NCBI GenBank assembly: GCA_036758285.1
Contig: DAIOWV010000009.1
Span: 4,121-68,120, forward strand
Reading direction: 5' to 3'
Length of the DNA stretch: 64,000 nucleotides
Origin: Taishania sp036758285
Lineage (GTDB): Bacteria; Bacteroidota; Bacteroidia; Flavobacteriales_D; Crocinitomicaceae
Every line of letters starts with the position of its first letter. Position 1 is the stretch's first letter. Shown here one piece after another: positions 33,160-44,000 of the stretch. A program made the position numbers and the translations under genes. The notes beneath the pieces are model-generated. The model was not told the origin of the DNA and made no database searches. It saw nothing but the letters and a program-made list of their open reading frames with translations.

Positions 33160-34179
33160 GTGAATAAATTACGCGATACATTTAATATAATTAGACATCT
33201 TACTTTTAGTAGAATTTGGAATTTAATTGTACTATATTTCTCTTATTTTATTTCACGTATTAGAAAAAAAAGTGTCCATAAAGGAATGCCTTTTTCTTTA
33301 AGTATTGAACCTACTACGGCATGTAATCTTGGATGCCCTGAATGTCCAAGTGGACTAAAACAGTTTACCCGCCCAACTGGAAAATTAAAATTAGATGTAC
33401 ATCAAGACATATTAAATCAAGTTTCAAAAACTGTTTTTTATATCAATTACTATTTTCAAGGAGAACCTTTTTTGAATCCCAATTTTTTAGATTTAATAAT
33501 TGAAGCTAAAAAACGTAAAATTTATACAGCCACTTCGACGAATGCACATTTCATAAATAAGGTAAAGGCAGAAGAAATTGTAAAATCTGGTTTAGATCGA
33601 TTGATTATTTCCATTGATGGCATGACACAAAAAACCTATGAAAATTATAGGGTTAATGGAAGTTTGGAGAAAGTCATTGAAGGCACACAATTTTTGTTGG
33701 ATGCAAAAAAGAAATTGAAATCTAAAACACCACATTTAATTTTTCAATTCTTAGCTGTAAAACCCAATGAACACGAAATTGATGAGATAATTGAATTTGG
33801 TCATACAATGAAGGTGGATGAAGTGAGAATTAAAACAGCTCAATTGTATGATTACGAGAATGGTAATTCATTGATGCCGGATAATGAAAAATATGCTCGT
33901 TACAAATTAAATAAAAACGGTACTTATTCTCTTAAATATAAAACGGGTAATCATTGTTGGAGAATGTGGTCAAGCTGTGTTTTTACTTGGGATGCAGGTA
34001 TCGTTCCTTGCTGTTTTGATAAAGATGCGCAACATCAACTAGGGAATTTGAAAAATAAATCCTTTGCTGAAATTTGGAATTCCGAAAAATACAATGGTTT
34101 TCGTTCTGCAGTTTTAAACCATAGAAATCAAATTGACATCTGTAAGAATTGTTCTGAAGGAACTAAGGTTTGGGCTTAG
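33160..34179 (+). CDS. Radical SAM/SPASM domain protein
   Basis: A 339-residue enzyme with GTG start. The [4Fe-4S]-SAM motif is C55-x3-C59-x2-C62 (CNLGCPEC), preceded by SLSIEPTTA. The barrel follows with YINYYFQGEPFLNP and LIISIDGMTQKTYENYR. The C-terminal SPASM part holds further cysteines (HCWRMWSSCVFTWDAGIVPCCFD, DICKNCSEG) for auxiliary clusters. The first ~40 residues are basic and hydrophobic, so it may associate with the membrane. The substrate is unknown; no peptide precursor gene is recognisable nearby. It overlaps the convergent lipoprotein gene by four bases. Confidence 0.87.
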   Translation: MNKLRDTFNIIRHLTFSRIWNLIVLYFSYFISRIRKKSVHKGMPFSLSIEPTTACNLGCPECPSGLKQFTRPTGKLKLDVHQDILNQVSKTVFYINYYFQGEPFLNPNFLDLIIEAKKRKIYTATSTNAHFINKVKAEEIVKSGLDRLIISIDGMTQKTYENYRVNGSLEKVIEGTQFLLDAKKKLKSKTPHLIFQFLAVKPNEHEIDEIIEFGHTMKVDEVRIKTAQLYDYENGNSLMPDNEKYARYKLNKNGTYSLKYKTGNHCWRMWSSCVFTWDAGIVPCCFDKDAQHQLGNLKNKSFAEIWNSEKYNGFRSAVLNHRNQIDICKNCSEGTKVWA

Positions 34180-34790
34180 TAATTAAGTTCTAAGTCAACA
34201 GTATCCATAAATGTTGTTGTAACTTCTTTTGTACCGTTAAACGATGTATTTATTTTGAAGTAAGAGATTTCATATTTAGTGGCTGCGTCATTTATGCAAT
34301 AGAAAAATGTATCTGTAATCCCTGTAAAACGGCGATATCCTTCAGGACAACATTCTTCACAACCAGATTTTCCTTTTGTTCTGACGATATCCATGATAGT
34401 ACTAGAACTAGCTGAATGTTTTAATATAATTTTTACCCATGATTTTCCAGTGGTAGACAAGTTAATAACATTGTCATTCTTTAAGGTTAATTCATCAAAG
34501 TTTACAAGATGATTGATCTCAAAATATCCGTTTTTGCTTAAAGAAAGGTTTACAGAATTGAACCGATCTCTTTTGGTTGTAAACGAATAATTTCCTTCAC
34601 TGTCTGTTTGTAAAGTCGTAAGATGCGATTCAATACCACTTTGATTAGTTTTTGTCACATAAATCGTTGCATTTGCTAAGGGTTGATTGTATGTTGCGTC
34701 AGTTATAGTACCTTTTATGGTGAAATCAGATTGTCCTTTCTTGCAAGCAGAAAGAATAGTAATGAATAGAAAAAGATAAATTAACTTCAT
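34176..34790 (-). CDS. Lipoprotein with carboxypeptidase-regulatory-like domain
   Basis: A 204-residue lipoprotein. The signal peptide ends ITILSAC (Cys at 16). A CarboxypepD_reg-like beta sandwich follows at about 22-110 (IKGTITDATYNQPLANATIYV, TDSEGNYSFTTKR, VNLSLSKNGYFEI). The C-terminal part has a cysteine cluster (SGCEECCPEGYRRF, FFYCIND) of unknown role. Its stop overlaps the convergent radical SAM gene by four bases. Such proteins usually sit at the outer membrane in Bacteroidetes. No specific function can be given. Confidence 0.8.
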   Translation of the reverse strand: MKLIYLFLFITILSACKKGQSDFTIKGTITDATYNQPLANATIYVTKTNQSGIESHLTTLQTDSEGNYSFTTKRDRFNSVNLSLSKNGYFEINHLVNFDELTLKNDNVINLSTTGKSWVKIILKHSASSSTIMDIVRTKGKSGCEECCPEGYRRFTGITDTFFYCINDAATKYEISYFKINTSFNGTKEVTTTFMDTVDLELNY

Positions 34791-34881
34791 GATTTTATGG
34801 TTTAATTAACTCTAATTTAATTCATTTCACGATTAATGTAAAAAAAAGACTTGCTATTTACTAAAGTGTAGTAAATTCAGA

Positions 34882-35154
34882 TTAATCTCTAAGGTATTTT
34901 TTTTCTGCCCAAAAAGTACCAAATGGAATTAATGATGATAGAAGTAAAATTCCTGTTTTTTTCATATCCCATTTAAACTTATATGCACCAATTACCACTA
35001 ATAAACAAAAAGCGATAAATAGAAATCCGTGAGCCATTCCTATTATTTTATTAGGCCAAACGATATCTAACATGTATTTTAAAGGCATTGTTAATCCGAA
35101 AGCTAAATAAGAAATCCCTTCTGCTATAGCTGTTATTCTTAATGTTTTAAGCAT
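34882..35154 (-). CDS. DUF3817 integral membrane protein
   Basis: A 90-residue protein with three predicted membrane helices. The layout LRITAIAEGISYLAFGLTMPLKY ... KIIGMAHGFLFIAF ... SLIPFGTFWAEKKYL is the standard DUF3817 pattern. It starts one base after the stop of the antiporter gene, so the two are co-transcribed and translationally coupled. Function is unknown; the tight link suggests a role in membrane ion balance, which is inference. Confidence 0.85.
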   Translation of the reverse strand: MLKTLRITAIAEGISYLAFGLTMPLKYMLDIVWPNKIIGMAHGFLFIAFCLLVVIGAYKFKWDMKKTGILLLSSLIPFGTFWAEKKYLRD

Positions 35155-35155
35155 G

Positions 35156-36403
35156 TTATTTTTCGTCTTTTAATACTTTTTGAGATACTTTACCAACAGT
35201 TAATCCCTGTACAAAGATAGAGAATACAACCACGAAGTACGTCATTTCTAATAATAATTCTTTGTATTGAGGATCGTTTACGGTTAATACCAAAGCTATA
35301 GATACACCGCCTCTAAGCCCTCCCCAAACTAACATCTTAAGAGTACCTTTTGATAATTTTGGTTTGAAAGGAACAATTGTGGCAGGTAATACAATCGACA
35401 CTGTTCTTGCGAATAATACGACAACGATTGCTATTGTAGAAATTCCCCAGTAAGATTCAAAGTTTTCAATTATAAGCAGTTCTAATCCAATGAATAAGAA
35501 TAAAATGGCATTTAAAACTTCGTCAATTAATTCCCAAAATTTTGAGAGATATTCCTTCGTTAATTTTGACATGGCTGTTTTTTTACCATAATTACCAATG
35601 AATAATCCAGCAGCAACCATTGCCAATGGACCTGAAATATGGAAAAAACTTGCAATTAAATACCCCCCCATTACAACTGATAATGTGATTAAGACAGAAA
35701 CTATGTAGTCATCAATTACTTTCATTGCTCTAGAAGCACTATATCCAAGAGCCAGTCCAAGAGCCAGTCCACCTAAAACTTCTTTTGCGAGTAACAATGA
35801 TATTTTTCCTAAATTAACCTCCATGTCCGGAGTTTGAGTCATTTGGAAGATAACAACGAAAAGTACAACAGCAACGCCATCATTAAAAAGTGATTCTCCA
35901 GTTATTTTTGTTTCAAGGGATTTACTAACATTTGCTTTTTTTAAGATTCCTAGTACAGCAATTGGGTCTGTTGGTGAAATGAGTGCTCCAAAAAGAAGAC
36001 AATACACAAATGGTAATTCAATACTAAATAAAGGTGCGAGATAGTAAAATATTCCACCAATTACGAATGTTGAAAGTATTACACTAAATGTAGAGAATAT
36101 TAAAACAGGAATTTTTTGTTCTTTTAAATCTGAAAATTGAACATGAATTGCACCTGCAAATAATAGGAAATTTAACATTCCTCCCATAAGTATTTCAGTG
36201 AAATCGATGCCAGATATAAGGTTGTGTAAGTCCTTTGTCATTTCAGGAAATAAACTTTCACCTGCGATTCTTGCAAAAATTGAAACTGTAATTGCTATCA
36301 GCATGATTCCAATTGTTGAAGGAAGTTTTAAATATCTAAGGTTGATGTATGCAAAAATTGATGCTAAAACGATGAGAATAGAAAATGAATAATATAACTC
36401 CAT
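35156..36403 (-). CDS. CPA1-family Na+/H+ antiporter
   Basis: A 415-residue membrane protein with about 12 helices. Diagnostic parts are FGALISPTDPIAVLGILKK, the ion-binding GESLFNDGVAVVLFVVIF, and the late WGGLRGGVSIALVL block, all typical of NhaP/NHE-type cation:proton antiporters of the CPA1 family. It lacks the long cytoplasmic tail of some members. It probably exports sodium in exchange for protons; K+ or Li+ cannot be excluded. It heads a two-gene unit with DUF3817. Confidence 0.9.
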   Translation of the reverse strand: MELYYSFSILIVLASIFAYINLRYLKLPSTIGIMLIAITVSIFARIAGESLFPEMTKDLHNLISGIDFTEILMGGMLNFLLFAGAIHVQFSDLKEQKIPVLIFSTFSVILSTFVIGGIFYYLAPLFSIELPFVYCLLFGALISPTDPIAVLGILKKANVSKSLETKITGESLFNDGVAVVLFVVIFQMTQTPDMEVNLGKISLLLAKEVLGGLALGLALGYSASRAMKVIDDYIVSVLITLSVVMGGYLIASFFHISGPLAMVAAGLFIGNYGKKTAMSKLTKEYLSKFWELIDEVLNAILFLFIGLELLIIENFESYWGISTIAIVVVLFARTVSIVLPATIVPFKPKLSKGTLKMLVWGGLRGGVSIALVLTVNDPQYKELLLEMTYFVVVFSIFVQGLTVGKVSQKVLKDEK

Positions 36404-36503
36404 ATTGATTTTGTGTTTTTTACAAAAATGCCAATAAAAGATTGTAATTGAAAGGAAAAAATGACATTTTACAACTTTAAATGTGTATAAAATGCAATTT
36501 CAG

Positions 36504-37376
36504 TTAGGATAAAACGTCGTCTAATTGTGGTTTAGAAAACTGAAAACCAGCTGATTTTATTTTTTTGTTACTTGCTTTTGCACCATTCAAAACCATTTCT
36601 GACATTTTTCCAAGTGCCATTTGAATAATAACTTTTGGCACGTTTGGCAACCAAAGCCGTTTATTCATTTTTTTAGCGATTGCTTTTGTCAATTCTTCAT
36701 TCGATGAGTTATTCGCATTTGTGTTATAAGTACCTTCAAGTTTATTTGCAATTACAAATTCAAATAGTTTTACCAAGTCTGAAATGTGAACCCAAGGCAT
36801 TTGCTGTTTACCGGAACCAATTGGTGAACCAATGCCAAGACCTATCGTTTTACTCATTTGCTTTAATGCACCTTGTCGCCATTCAAGTACAACAGCAATT
36901 CTTAATTTTGATACAATAGCTTTATTCGTAAAGTAATCAGCAGCATTTTCCCAGTTTTTAACTAAATTACTTAAGAAATCCAGTCCGTAAGGAGATTCTT
37001 CCGTATGTTCAATCAAGCCATCATCAAATCCGTAAGCTGTTATTCCTGATGCTGAAATGTAATGTTCTAATTTTGGAAATGATTCGACTTGATTGTGTAG
37101 TGATTTAGTAATATCTATCCTTGAATGAATTAATTTTTGTCTTTGCTTTTTGGTCCATCTTCGATTATTGATTCCTTCTCCACATAAGTTAATGATGACT
37201 TGAATGTTAGTACATTTTGTTTTGTCAATTATATTTTTAGTTGGATCCCATAAAATGTGATTATCATTTTTTGGAGTTCGCGTTAAAATTTTGACATCGT
37301 AGCCTTTTAATGTTAAGTGATTTTCCAAGTGTTGACCAATATAACCAGTGCCTCCAGCAATTAAAACTGTTTTCAT
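36504..37376 (-). CDS. TIGR01777-family NAD-dependent epimerase/dehydratase-like protein
   Basis: A 290-residue short-chain dehydrogenase relative. The Rossmann motif VLIAGGTGYIGQHL is at 4-17. The family block INLCGEGINNRRWTKKQRQKLIHSRIDITKSL and ISASGITAYGF follow, then GSGKQQMPWVHISDLVKLFEF and the DUF1731-like C-terminus (LWLPNVPKVIIQMALGKMSEMVLNGAKAS). The family's substrate is not established; some members are linked to cell division (SulA-like naming) on weak evidence. It appears to be transcribed alone. Confidence 0.9.
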   Translation of the reverse strand: MKTVLIAGGTGYIGQHLENHLTLKGYDVKILTRTPKNDNHILWDPTKNIIDKTKCTNIQVIINLCGEGINNRRWTKKQRQKLIHSRIDITKSLHNQVESFPKLEHYISASGITAYGFDDGLIEHTEESPYGLDFLSNLVKNWENAADYFTNKAIVSKLRIAVVLEWRQGALKQMSKTIGLGIGSPIGSGKQQMPWVHISDLVKLFEFVIANKLEGTYNTNANNSSNEELTKAIAKKMNKRLWLPNVPKVIIQMALGKMSEMVLNGAKASNKKIKSAGFQFSKPQLDDVLS

Positions 37377-37617
37377 TTGAATTTATTTGACTTTAAAAAT
37401 GGTAATAAAAAATGAAAAATTTGACGGTTTTTTTGTTATCAACTAGTTAATCATTCGTTTGAAAAAATAATGTTATGCATATTAAATTATTCACACTTAA
37501 ATAATTATTGACTTTTTTGCTGTAGTTTTGCAGCGAAAACTTATTATCCACAATTCATTTCTATTTGAAAGGGGATTTTGGAACTATTTATACTAAAAAT
37601 ATAACTTCAATTTTACC

Positions 37618-40600
37618 ATGAAAAAAATGACTCGATTTAAAAGGACGATTCAATTGATTATTTTATTCTTTTTCATTTCTTTTTTTAATTCTATTTTAGC
37701 TCAATATCAAGTTGATTTTGAAGGGGCTGCTGAAACTAAGCCGAATTATGCCGTTGGTGTTGTCAATCTTTCTGGTTTGAGTTGGGAACTTGGCCCTGAG
37801 GTTTTAATAGGTGAAGAGACAAATGACTATAAACTAGGTTTAAGATCTGCTAGATTGAGAGGTAGGGATGGAGCCAAAATGGAAATGACTCAAGACAAAG
37901 TTAATGGAATGGGTGTTGTCTCTTTTGTATATCGTTCTTATGGTGCAGATAATTTACAAGAATCGTGGTTAGTAGAATATAGTGTTGATGGAGGAGTTGT
38001 TTGGACGCAAATTGGTACTCCAATTATGGCAACAGTTACACCTCAAAATTTTAATCAAACTGTAAATGTTGCAGGGAATGTACGTTTGAGAATAAAAATA
38101 GCAACAACCCCAGGGAATCTGGGAAACAAACGACTTAATATTGATAATATTCTTATAACAAATTTCACAAGTGGCACTCCAGTATTAATTGCAAATAATA
38201 CAAATATTTCAGGTTTGACTTATATTATTGGAAATGGACCATCTTCTAATCAAACGATATCTGTTACTGGTCAAAATTTAACAGGATCTGGAAATGTTAC
38301 AGTAACAGCTCCTTCAGGATTTCAAGTTTCTACCAATGGAACAACGTTTTCCTCATCTATTAATTTACCATATAGTTCCGGAGTAATTACAGGAACAGGA
38401 CAGTTTTATGTTCGTTTAGTTGCAGGATTAAATCCAGGAGCTTATTCGGGGTCGATAACTGTCGTTGGAGGTGGAGCTTCTTTGATTTCGATAAATGCTA
38501 GTGGAACAGTTTCAGCAACTTTGTATCCTGCTGTTCATAATTTATTGTCAGGATCATATATGTTTACTGATTGGAGTGATGCTTCGGGAGCTTTTACATA
38601 TCCATCAAATATGCGTTTTTGGGCTGCTAGTTCTGATCAACCTACAGTAAGTGATATTGCGACTGGTAATTATTTTGGTGCATATAATCTTACTTCAGGC
38701 TCGAGAATTAATGGACTAAATGAAAATGGTATTTCATTTGTTACAACGGCTGTTGAAGGATCTGGCTTTCCTTTAGGAGCTGTATTGGGAATCAGTTCAC
38801 TTGGAAAGGAAAATATTCAAGTAAAATGGACTGGTGGTCTAGTAACACAGGGAACAGGAACTCCCAACCCAAGAAGTTATGGTTTGAGATTACAGTATCA
38901 AATAGGTCAAAGTTCTACTTGGACTGATGTCGTAGGACCTGTTGAATATTTAAGTGCAGGTAAAACGAATGGGCATTCTCAGGATTTCCCCCCAGTTACT
39001 CTTCCAGCATCTTGTAACAATCAGTCAGAAATTTATTTACGTTGGGTTTATTATCACATTGCTGCCAATGATGGAGGAACTAGACCAGTAATAAGATTAG
39101 ATGAAATTGTTGTTGATGGGACAGATCTTAATTCACTTTATCCTGAATTACATTCACTCTCAACTAGTCCTTTTTCATTTACGCAATGGAGTAATACTTC
39201 TACTGCTGGGACTTACCCTTTAAGTATGCGCTTTTGGAAAGCAGCATCTGATCAAGTAGCTTTAAACGAATTGCCAGTAGATAAATATACAGGTGTTTAT
39301 AATTTAACAACAGGTTCAAGAATCAATGGATTGAATACGAATGGTGTTTCATTTGTTACAACTGCAACTGAAGGTGCTGGCTTTCCTTTAGGTGCTGTAG
39401 TTGGATTAAATACTTTAGGTCAAGATAATATTAACGTTTCATGGGTTGGAGGTTTAGTCGCTCAAGGGAACGGTTCTCCGACTCCACGTCATTATGGATT
39501 GCGTTTACAATACCAAGTAGGTCAGGGGTCAGTTTGGACGGATGTAGCTGGTCCAGTTGAATATTTAACGATGAATCAAATTAATGGTCATGAACAAGTT
39601 TTTGGACCAACTATTTTACCAACTGCTTGTAATAATCAACCAGAGGTATACTTAAGATGGGTTTATTATTTTGTTAATCAAAATAGTGGTGGTACTAGAC
39701 CGTCTATACGTTTGGATGAAATATCGGTGACAAGTAGTACACTTTCGACTTTACCACAAATTTCAGCTTCTTCCTCTTCTCTTTCTGGATTTAATCAAGT
39801 GATAGGTAATGTTTCTTCAAGTCAAACATTTACGGTGCAAGGTTCAAATTTATCTTCTGGAATTGTGTTGACAACAACTTCTGGTTATGAAATTTCTCTT
39901 ACAAGTGGAACAGGTTATTCTACAAATTTAAATTTACCTCAGTCATCGGGAACCGTTTCACCAACTACAATTTATGTTCGATTAAATTCTGGGTTTGTAG
40001 GGGTGCATCCAGGATCAATAACAATTTCTTCTGTTGGAGCAGTTGACAGAGTTGTTGTTTTAAATGGTCAAACAGTCAATGAACAAGAAGAGTTATTGTA
40101 TTATTGGCATTTCAATAATTTAGTAGAAACAACAAATGAGTTGGAAGTTATTTCAGATTATTCTTATTTATCATCGATAGACGGCAAGTTGTCTTTTACA
40201 AATCCACAATTAGGACAAAATAATGTTGTTCGAAATGAGACTGGATCAAGCTTGAATTTGATGTTAAGTGCTATTGATGGTTATTCGGTTAGATTTGAAA
40301 ATCCAACTTCAACTAGAGAAATGCTATTCGATGTACCTACTACGGGAGCAGAAAGAATAGGTTTTAAATTTGCAGTTCAAAGAAACGATGTTGGTATGAC
40401 TCACAATATTGTTCAATATTCATTAGATGGTGTTAATTTTTATTCTGCAGGATTAATTAATAATACGGTTGAGGTTATTGGGGTGGATAATTGGCAGTTA
40501 TTTGTTTATGATTTTTCATCCATTGTTGGAGTTAATAATAACCCAAATTTTAAAATTAAAATTATTTGGAGTGGAAATAATACTTCTGTAGTGGGTAGTA

Positions 40601-40902
40601 ATTCTTACGATAATATTTCTGTAACTGCACAAGAAATAGCAGCTGATTTATCAATAAATAAATTAGAAGAATCTATTGTTTCTATATTCCCAGTGCCATT
40701 CAAGGAGATCATTACAATAACTTCTTCAGAACAGATTAAGGAGATTAATATAGTTGATTTACTTGGAAAAATAGTAAAAACTGAAACTGGAAATCATTCG
40801 TTATCTCAACAAATTGAAACAATAGATTTGAAATCGGGTGTGTATTTCTTTTTGATAGATACAGAAAAAGGAATACAAAAAGTTAAAGCAATAAAAGAAT
40901 AA
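37618..40902 (+). CDS. Large T9SS type A cargo protein with duplicated ~200-residue module
   Basis: A 1094-residue secreted protein with signal peptide about 1-29. The architecture is near mirror-like: a jelly-roll (about 30-185: SFVYRSYGADNLQESWLVEYSVDG), a short sandwich module (about 190-300: ITGTGQFYVRLVAGLNPGAY) and two copies of a ~200-residue module (about 302-502 and 507-706). A second copy of the sandwich module (about 710-820) and another jelly-roll follow, then a type A sorting domain (about 1010-1094: SIFPVPFKEIITI, IVDLLGKIVKTE, LKSGVYFFLID). No catalytic motif is seen. The duplicated modules share RFW.A.SDQ, LT.GSRINGLN.NG.SFVTTA and AC.NQ.E.YLRWVYY. It is probably a surface or matrix protein. 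Confidence 0.85.
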   Translation: MKKMTRFKRTIQLIILFFFISFFNSILAQYQVDFEGAAETKPNYAVGVVNLSGLSWELGPEVLIGEETNDYKLGLRSARLRGRDGAKMEMTQDKVNGMGVVSFVYRSYGADNLQESWLVEYSVDGGVVWTQIGTPIMATVTPQNFNQTVNVAGNVRLRIKIATTPGNLGNKRLNIDNILITNFTSGTPVLIANNTNISGLTYIIGNGPSSNQTISVTGQNLTGSGNVTVTAPSGFQVSTNGTTFSSSINLPYSSGVITGTGQFYVRLVAGLNPGAYSGSITVVGGGASLISINASGTVSATLYPAVHNLLSGSYMFTDWSDASGAFTYPSNMRFWAASSDQPTVSDIATGNYFGAYNLTSGSRINGLNENGISFVTTAVEGSGFPLGAVLGISSLGKENIQVKWTGGLVTQGTGTPNPRSYGLRLQYQIGQSSTWTDVVGPVEYLSAGKTNGHSQDFPPVTLPASCNNQSEIYLRWVYYHIAANDGGTRPVIRLDEIVVDGTDLNSLYPELHSLSTSPFSFTQWSNTSTAGTYPLSMRFWKAASDQVALNELPVDKYTGVYNLTTGSRINGLNTNGVSFVTTATEGAGFPLGAVVGLNTLGQDNINVSWVGGLVAQGNGSPTPRHYGLRLQYQVGQGSVWTDVAGPVEYLTMNQINGHEQVFGPTILPTACNNQPEVYLRWVYYFVNQNSGGTRPSIRLDEISVTSSTLSTLPQISASSSSLSGFNQVIGNVSSSQTFTVQGSNLSSGIVLTTTSGYEISLTSGTGYSTNLNLPQSSGTVSPTTIYVRLNSGFVGVHPGSITISSVGAVDRVVVLNGQTVNEQEELLYYWHFNNLVETTNELEVISDYSYLSSIDGKLSFTNPQLGQNNVVRNETGSSLNLMLSAIDGYSVRFENPTSTREMLFDVPTTGAERIGFKFAVQRNDVGMTHNIVQYSLDGVNFYSAGLINNTVEVIGVDNWQLFVYDFSSIVGVNNNPNFKIKIIWSGNNTSVVGSNSYDNISVTAQEIAADLSINKLEESIVSIFPVPFKEIITITSSEQIKEINIVDLLGKIVKTETGNHSLSQQIETIDLKSGVYFFLIDTEKGIQKVKAIKE
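38521..39738 (+). repeat. Tandem duplication of a ~600-bp module in the type A surface gene
   Basis: Two adjacent copies (about 38521-39125 and 39136-39738) encode closely similar ~200-residue domains that share GSRINGLNxNGxSFVTTAxEG, GLRLQYQxGQ and RLDEI. The divergence suggests an old duplication. Confidence 0.8.
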
Positions 40903-40927
40903 TAGTGACTTTTTGACTTGTTTTAAG

Positions 40928-40960
40928 AAGGCTGTTTGATTTTGTTAGACAGCCTTTTTT
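40928..40960 (+). terminator. Terminator after the 1094-residue surface protein gene
   Basis: The stem AAGGCTGT / ACAGCCTT is followed by TTTTT, 26 bp after the stop codon. Confidence 0.75.
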
Positions 40961-41018
40961 ATGTATTAATTTTTGACAAATTAATATTGATTTCGTATTT
41001 TTTTTAACAAAAAAAAAT

Positions 41019-41026
41019 TACTTTTG
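41019..41026 (+). promoter_or_regulatory. Possible -7 element of the second giant gene
   Basis: TACTTTTG lies 48 bp upstream of the ATG at 41075 and fits TAnnTTTG. Confidence 0.4.
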
Positions 41027-41074
41027 ATTTGTTAAATACCCAGAAGAAAAAAGATTTTTTTCAAATACTCTTTT

Positions 41075-44000
41075 ATGAAAGCTACATTATTTAGTGTCCT
41101 GTTAATGCTAACGTTTTTTGTTAGTGGACAGACATATATAACAGTAACTTCATCTTTAAATGGAAATTTAACATCTTGTTTAAATGAAGCAGACTTTCGA
41201 ATCACAGTCAATAATCTTTCTCCATATAACCTTGATAATTTTAAACTAACTGTTGTACTACCTGATGGTGTTAATTACATTCCTTCATCTGGAACAAATG
41301 GTGTTTCTGATTTAAATGTTTCAAACTTAGACTCTGTTGTCCTTTCGTTGCCAAATCTAGCAATGAATACATCAAATTTTATTTTTGATATTAAATTAAA
41401 AGCTGTTTGTATGGTTGAGTACACAGCGCTTCAAAATAAATTAATTTTTGATTTTAGAGGAGATAATACTACTGGTGGTATAATTAATAGGAGCCAAGTT
41501 TTTTTAGGTAATTTTTATAATGTTACCTTTCCTGATTTGTCGTTGGTTAATATGACAAATCAATCATTTGTTGGGGATATAGGTGTTGTTTTTCAACGAT
41601 GTACATCAATCACGAATGGTGGAAATGGAGCATTGTCAGAATTTGTTTTACATCACAAACATGGGAATGGATTACAGATTTTATCAAATTCAAGAGGTAC
41701 AAGAACAACTGTTTCTGATGGAGCTTTGTATGTGTTTTCAGCTTCTGATTTTGCAAATGTTGGAAACGGAGACAATTTTTTAGATCCTGGAGAGACATTG
41801 ATTATTTGTGAAACAATAGAAATTTTATCTTGTTCGAATAGTAGTCAATCTGTTTACGAATATAGTTGGGGATGTACAGGTGAAAGTTGTCAAGTACAAT
41901 CTGATGCCGCAAATATTGTTTTCATTAGGGAGAATCCCAATTTAGTTGTTACTCGCCATACGGGATTTGCAATTTCTGGAGAAGGTTTAGGCAATGATTA
42001 TTGTTATGGAGATAATGAATTAGGTGATTTCCCTTCTTGGATTGTTATAACAAACGATGGTACTGGTACATCATTTAATAATTTTTTTGAAATTGGGCAA
42101 AATCAGGGTTCTGGTTCTGACTTGTTTAGAAGAGATTTTTGGAGTTCAATCAATCCAAATAGTTTAACAATTGAAATTAATAATGGTGGACAAAGACCTT
42201 TAAATACATCATCTTTAACCGTTTCACCATCAAGACACTGTTTGCCTCCTAATCCATTAGATGCATTTTCATTTCGTATTGACTCAATACAACCTGGAGA
42301 TCAGATTGTTGTAAGGTGGAGCCATTTTACATGTTGCCCTGTGAATTGTACCAACACGAATAGATCTTTATTACATTGGCGATTAAGAGCTAGGTATGAA
42401 AATAGATGTAATGAACCACATCTTATTCCTTTGACAGGAGTTTTACCAGGAAGTAATACTAATCCAATTTTTGGTGGTAGGCAAGTTGTTACTGCGTCCC
42501 CAGGTATTATTGCCAATAATAATGTACAAACAGTTCGTTTTACAACAAGTGGTGCTTCTTATTATAATATTCCATCCAATAATAGTGGCAATAAATTTAA
42601 GTATCAGTTCATTTTACCTGATGATTGTATTGATGTTGATTTATCATCTTTGGTTATCAAAAATAGCAATGAAACAGTTATTACGAGTCCATATACTACT
42701 GAAATTATTGGTGATACTGTAGAATTTGTTTTTAATTCCAGTTTTCCAACAAATGGATGGACAACTACATTAAATTTTACTAGAAATTGTGATGAATGTA
42801 GAGGGGGGGCTAAATCAATTCAATTAAAAACATATTACACTCCAGAAGTTGATTGCGGTTGTTGGTTTCCGTTGGGATGCACTTCAACTACATTTGATGT
42901 GTTTTGTTCTGGAGGTAGTACTTGTGAAGGTGTTTCATTGGTTAGTTCTGCTGTCAAAAGAACAACATTAGGGTTGCCTGATAATGACAATAATGGTATT
43001 CCAGATATCGCAGGTACACTTCATGAAATGGGAAGTCTTCGACTAGACCGATTAATGTATGGCGATGAATTTAATGTTGTTAATCAAATATCTGTTAATA
43101 ATAACAATAATTTAAATTTTGAAAATATTGTAGCGACTCTTGATTTTCCTTTAGGGAATAGATTTTCATATATTGATGCTACCATTCGAATTATTAGACC
43201 TTCTACAGGAGATACTTTTGCTTGCATAATTCCAATTTCCCCATTTTTTTCTACCACAGGAACTAATTCTACAAGATGGATTTTCCCTGTGTCTCTTAGT
43301 TCTTTACCTTGTCTTCCACTTGGATTTAATCTTAGTACAGGAGACAAGATTTTTTTAGAATCAAAATTTAAAAATGTTGTTTATTCCAACGTTGGATTAA
43401 CGTCTACTTTTGTCGAAAGTTCCGTTTTTGCATCAGTTTTGCCTTATTCACCTGTTTTGCCTGATAATGAAAAGTATAGTTGCAACAGTGAATTGAAAAG
43501 TTTATTTTCACTATATGGGTTTCAGTTTTTAAATACTGCTGATAATACACTCGTTAACGCGGTTGGATGTAATGTGATAACAAGTTCACAGAGTTATCAT
43601 ATGAGGATTGGAAATACAGCTGCGGGATCTAATCCATTTCCTTTTGAATATCGAAATTGGGGGCAACCAGAAAAATTTGTAATTAGAGTGCCTAATGATT
43701 ATGATTTTGTATCAGCACGATTTAATTATAGAAGGACATCAGGTAACGGAACTTTTGTTACTTCTGCTTGGATTCCGCTGACAAGTTTTATTGTTTCTGG
43801 GACAACATATACATTTGATGTGTCTGCAATGTTTGGAAACGTCGATTCAGGAGCACTGCTTTTAAATAGCGACGATGGTTGGGATGGTACAATTCAGGTG
43901 AATATGAGACCAAATTGTACTGTTAAAGATTCTATAGTCTCGAGATTTAATTATGCATGGCACAATCGAATGGTGGATCAACTTGTGCCTTCTGTGGCAC

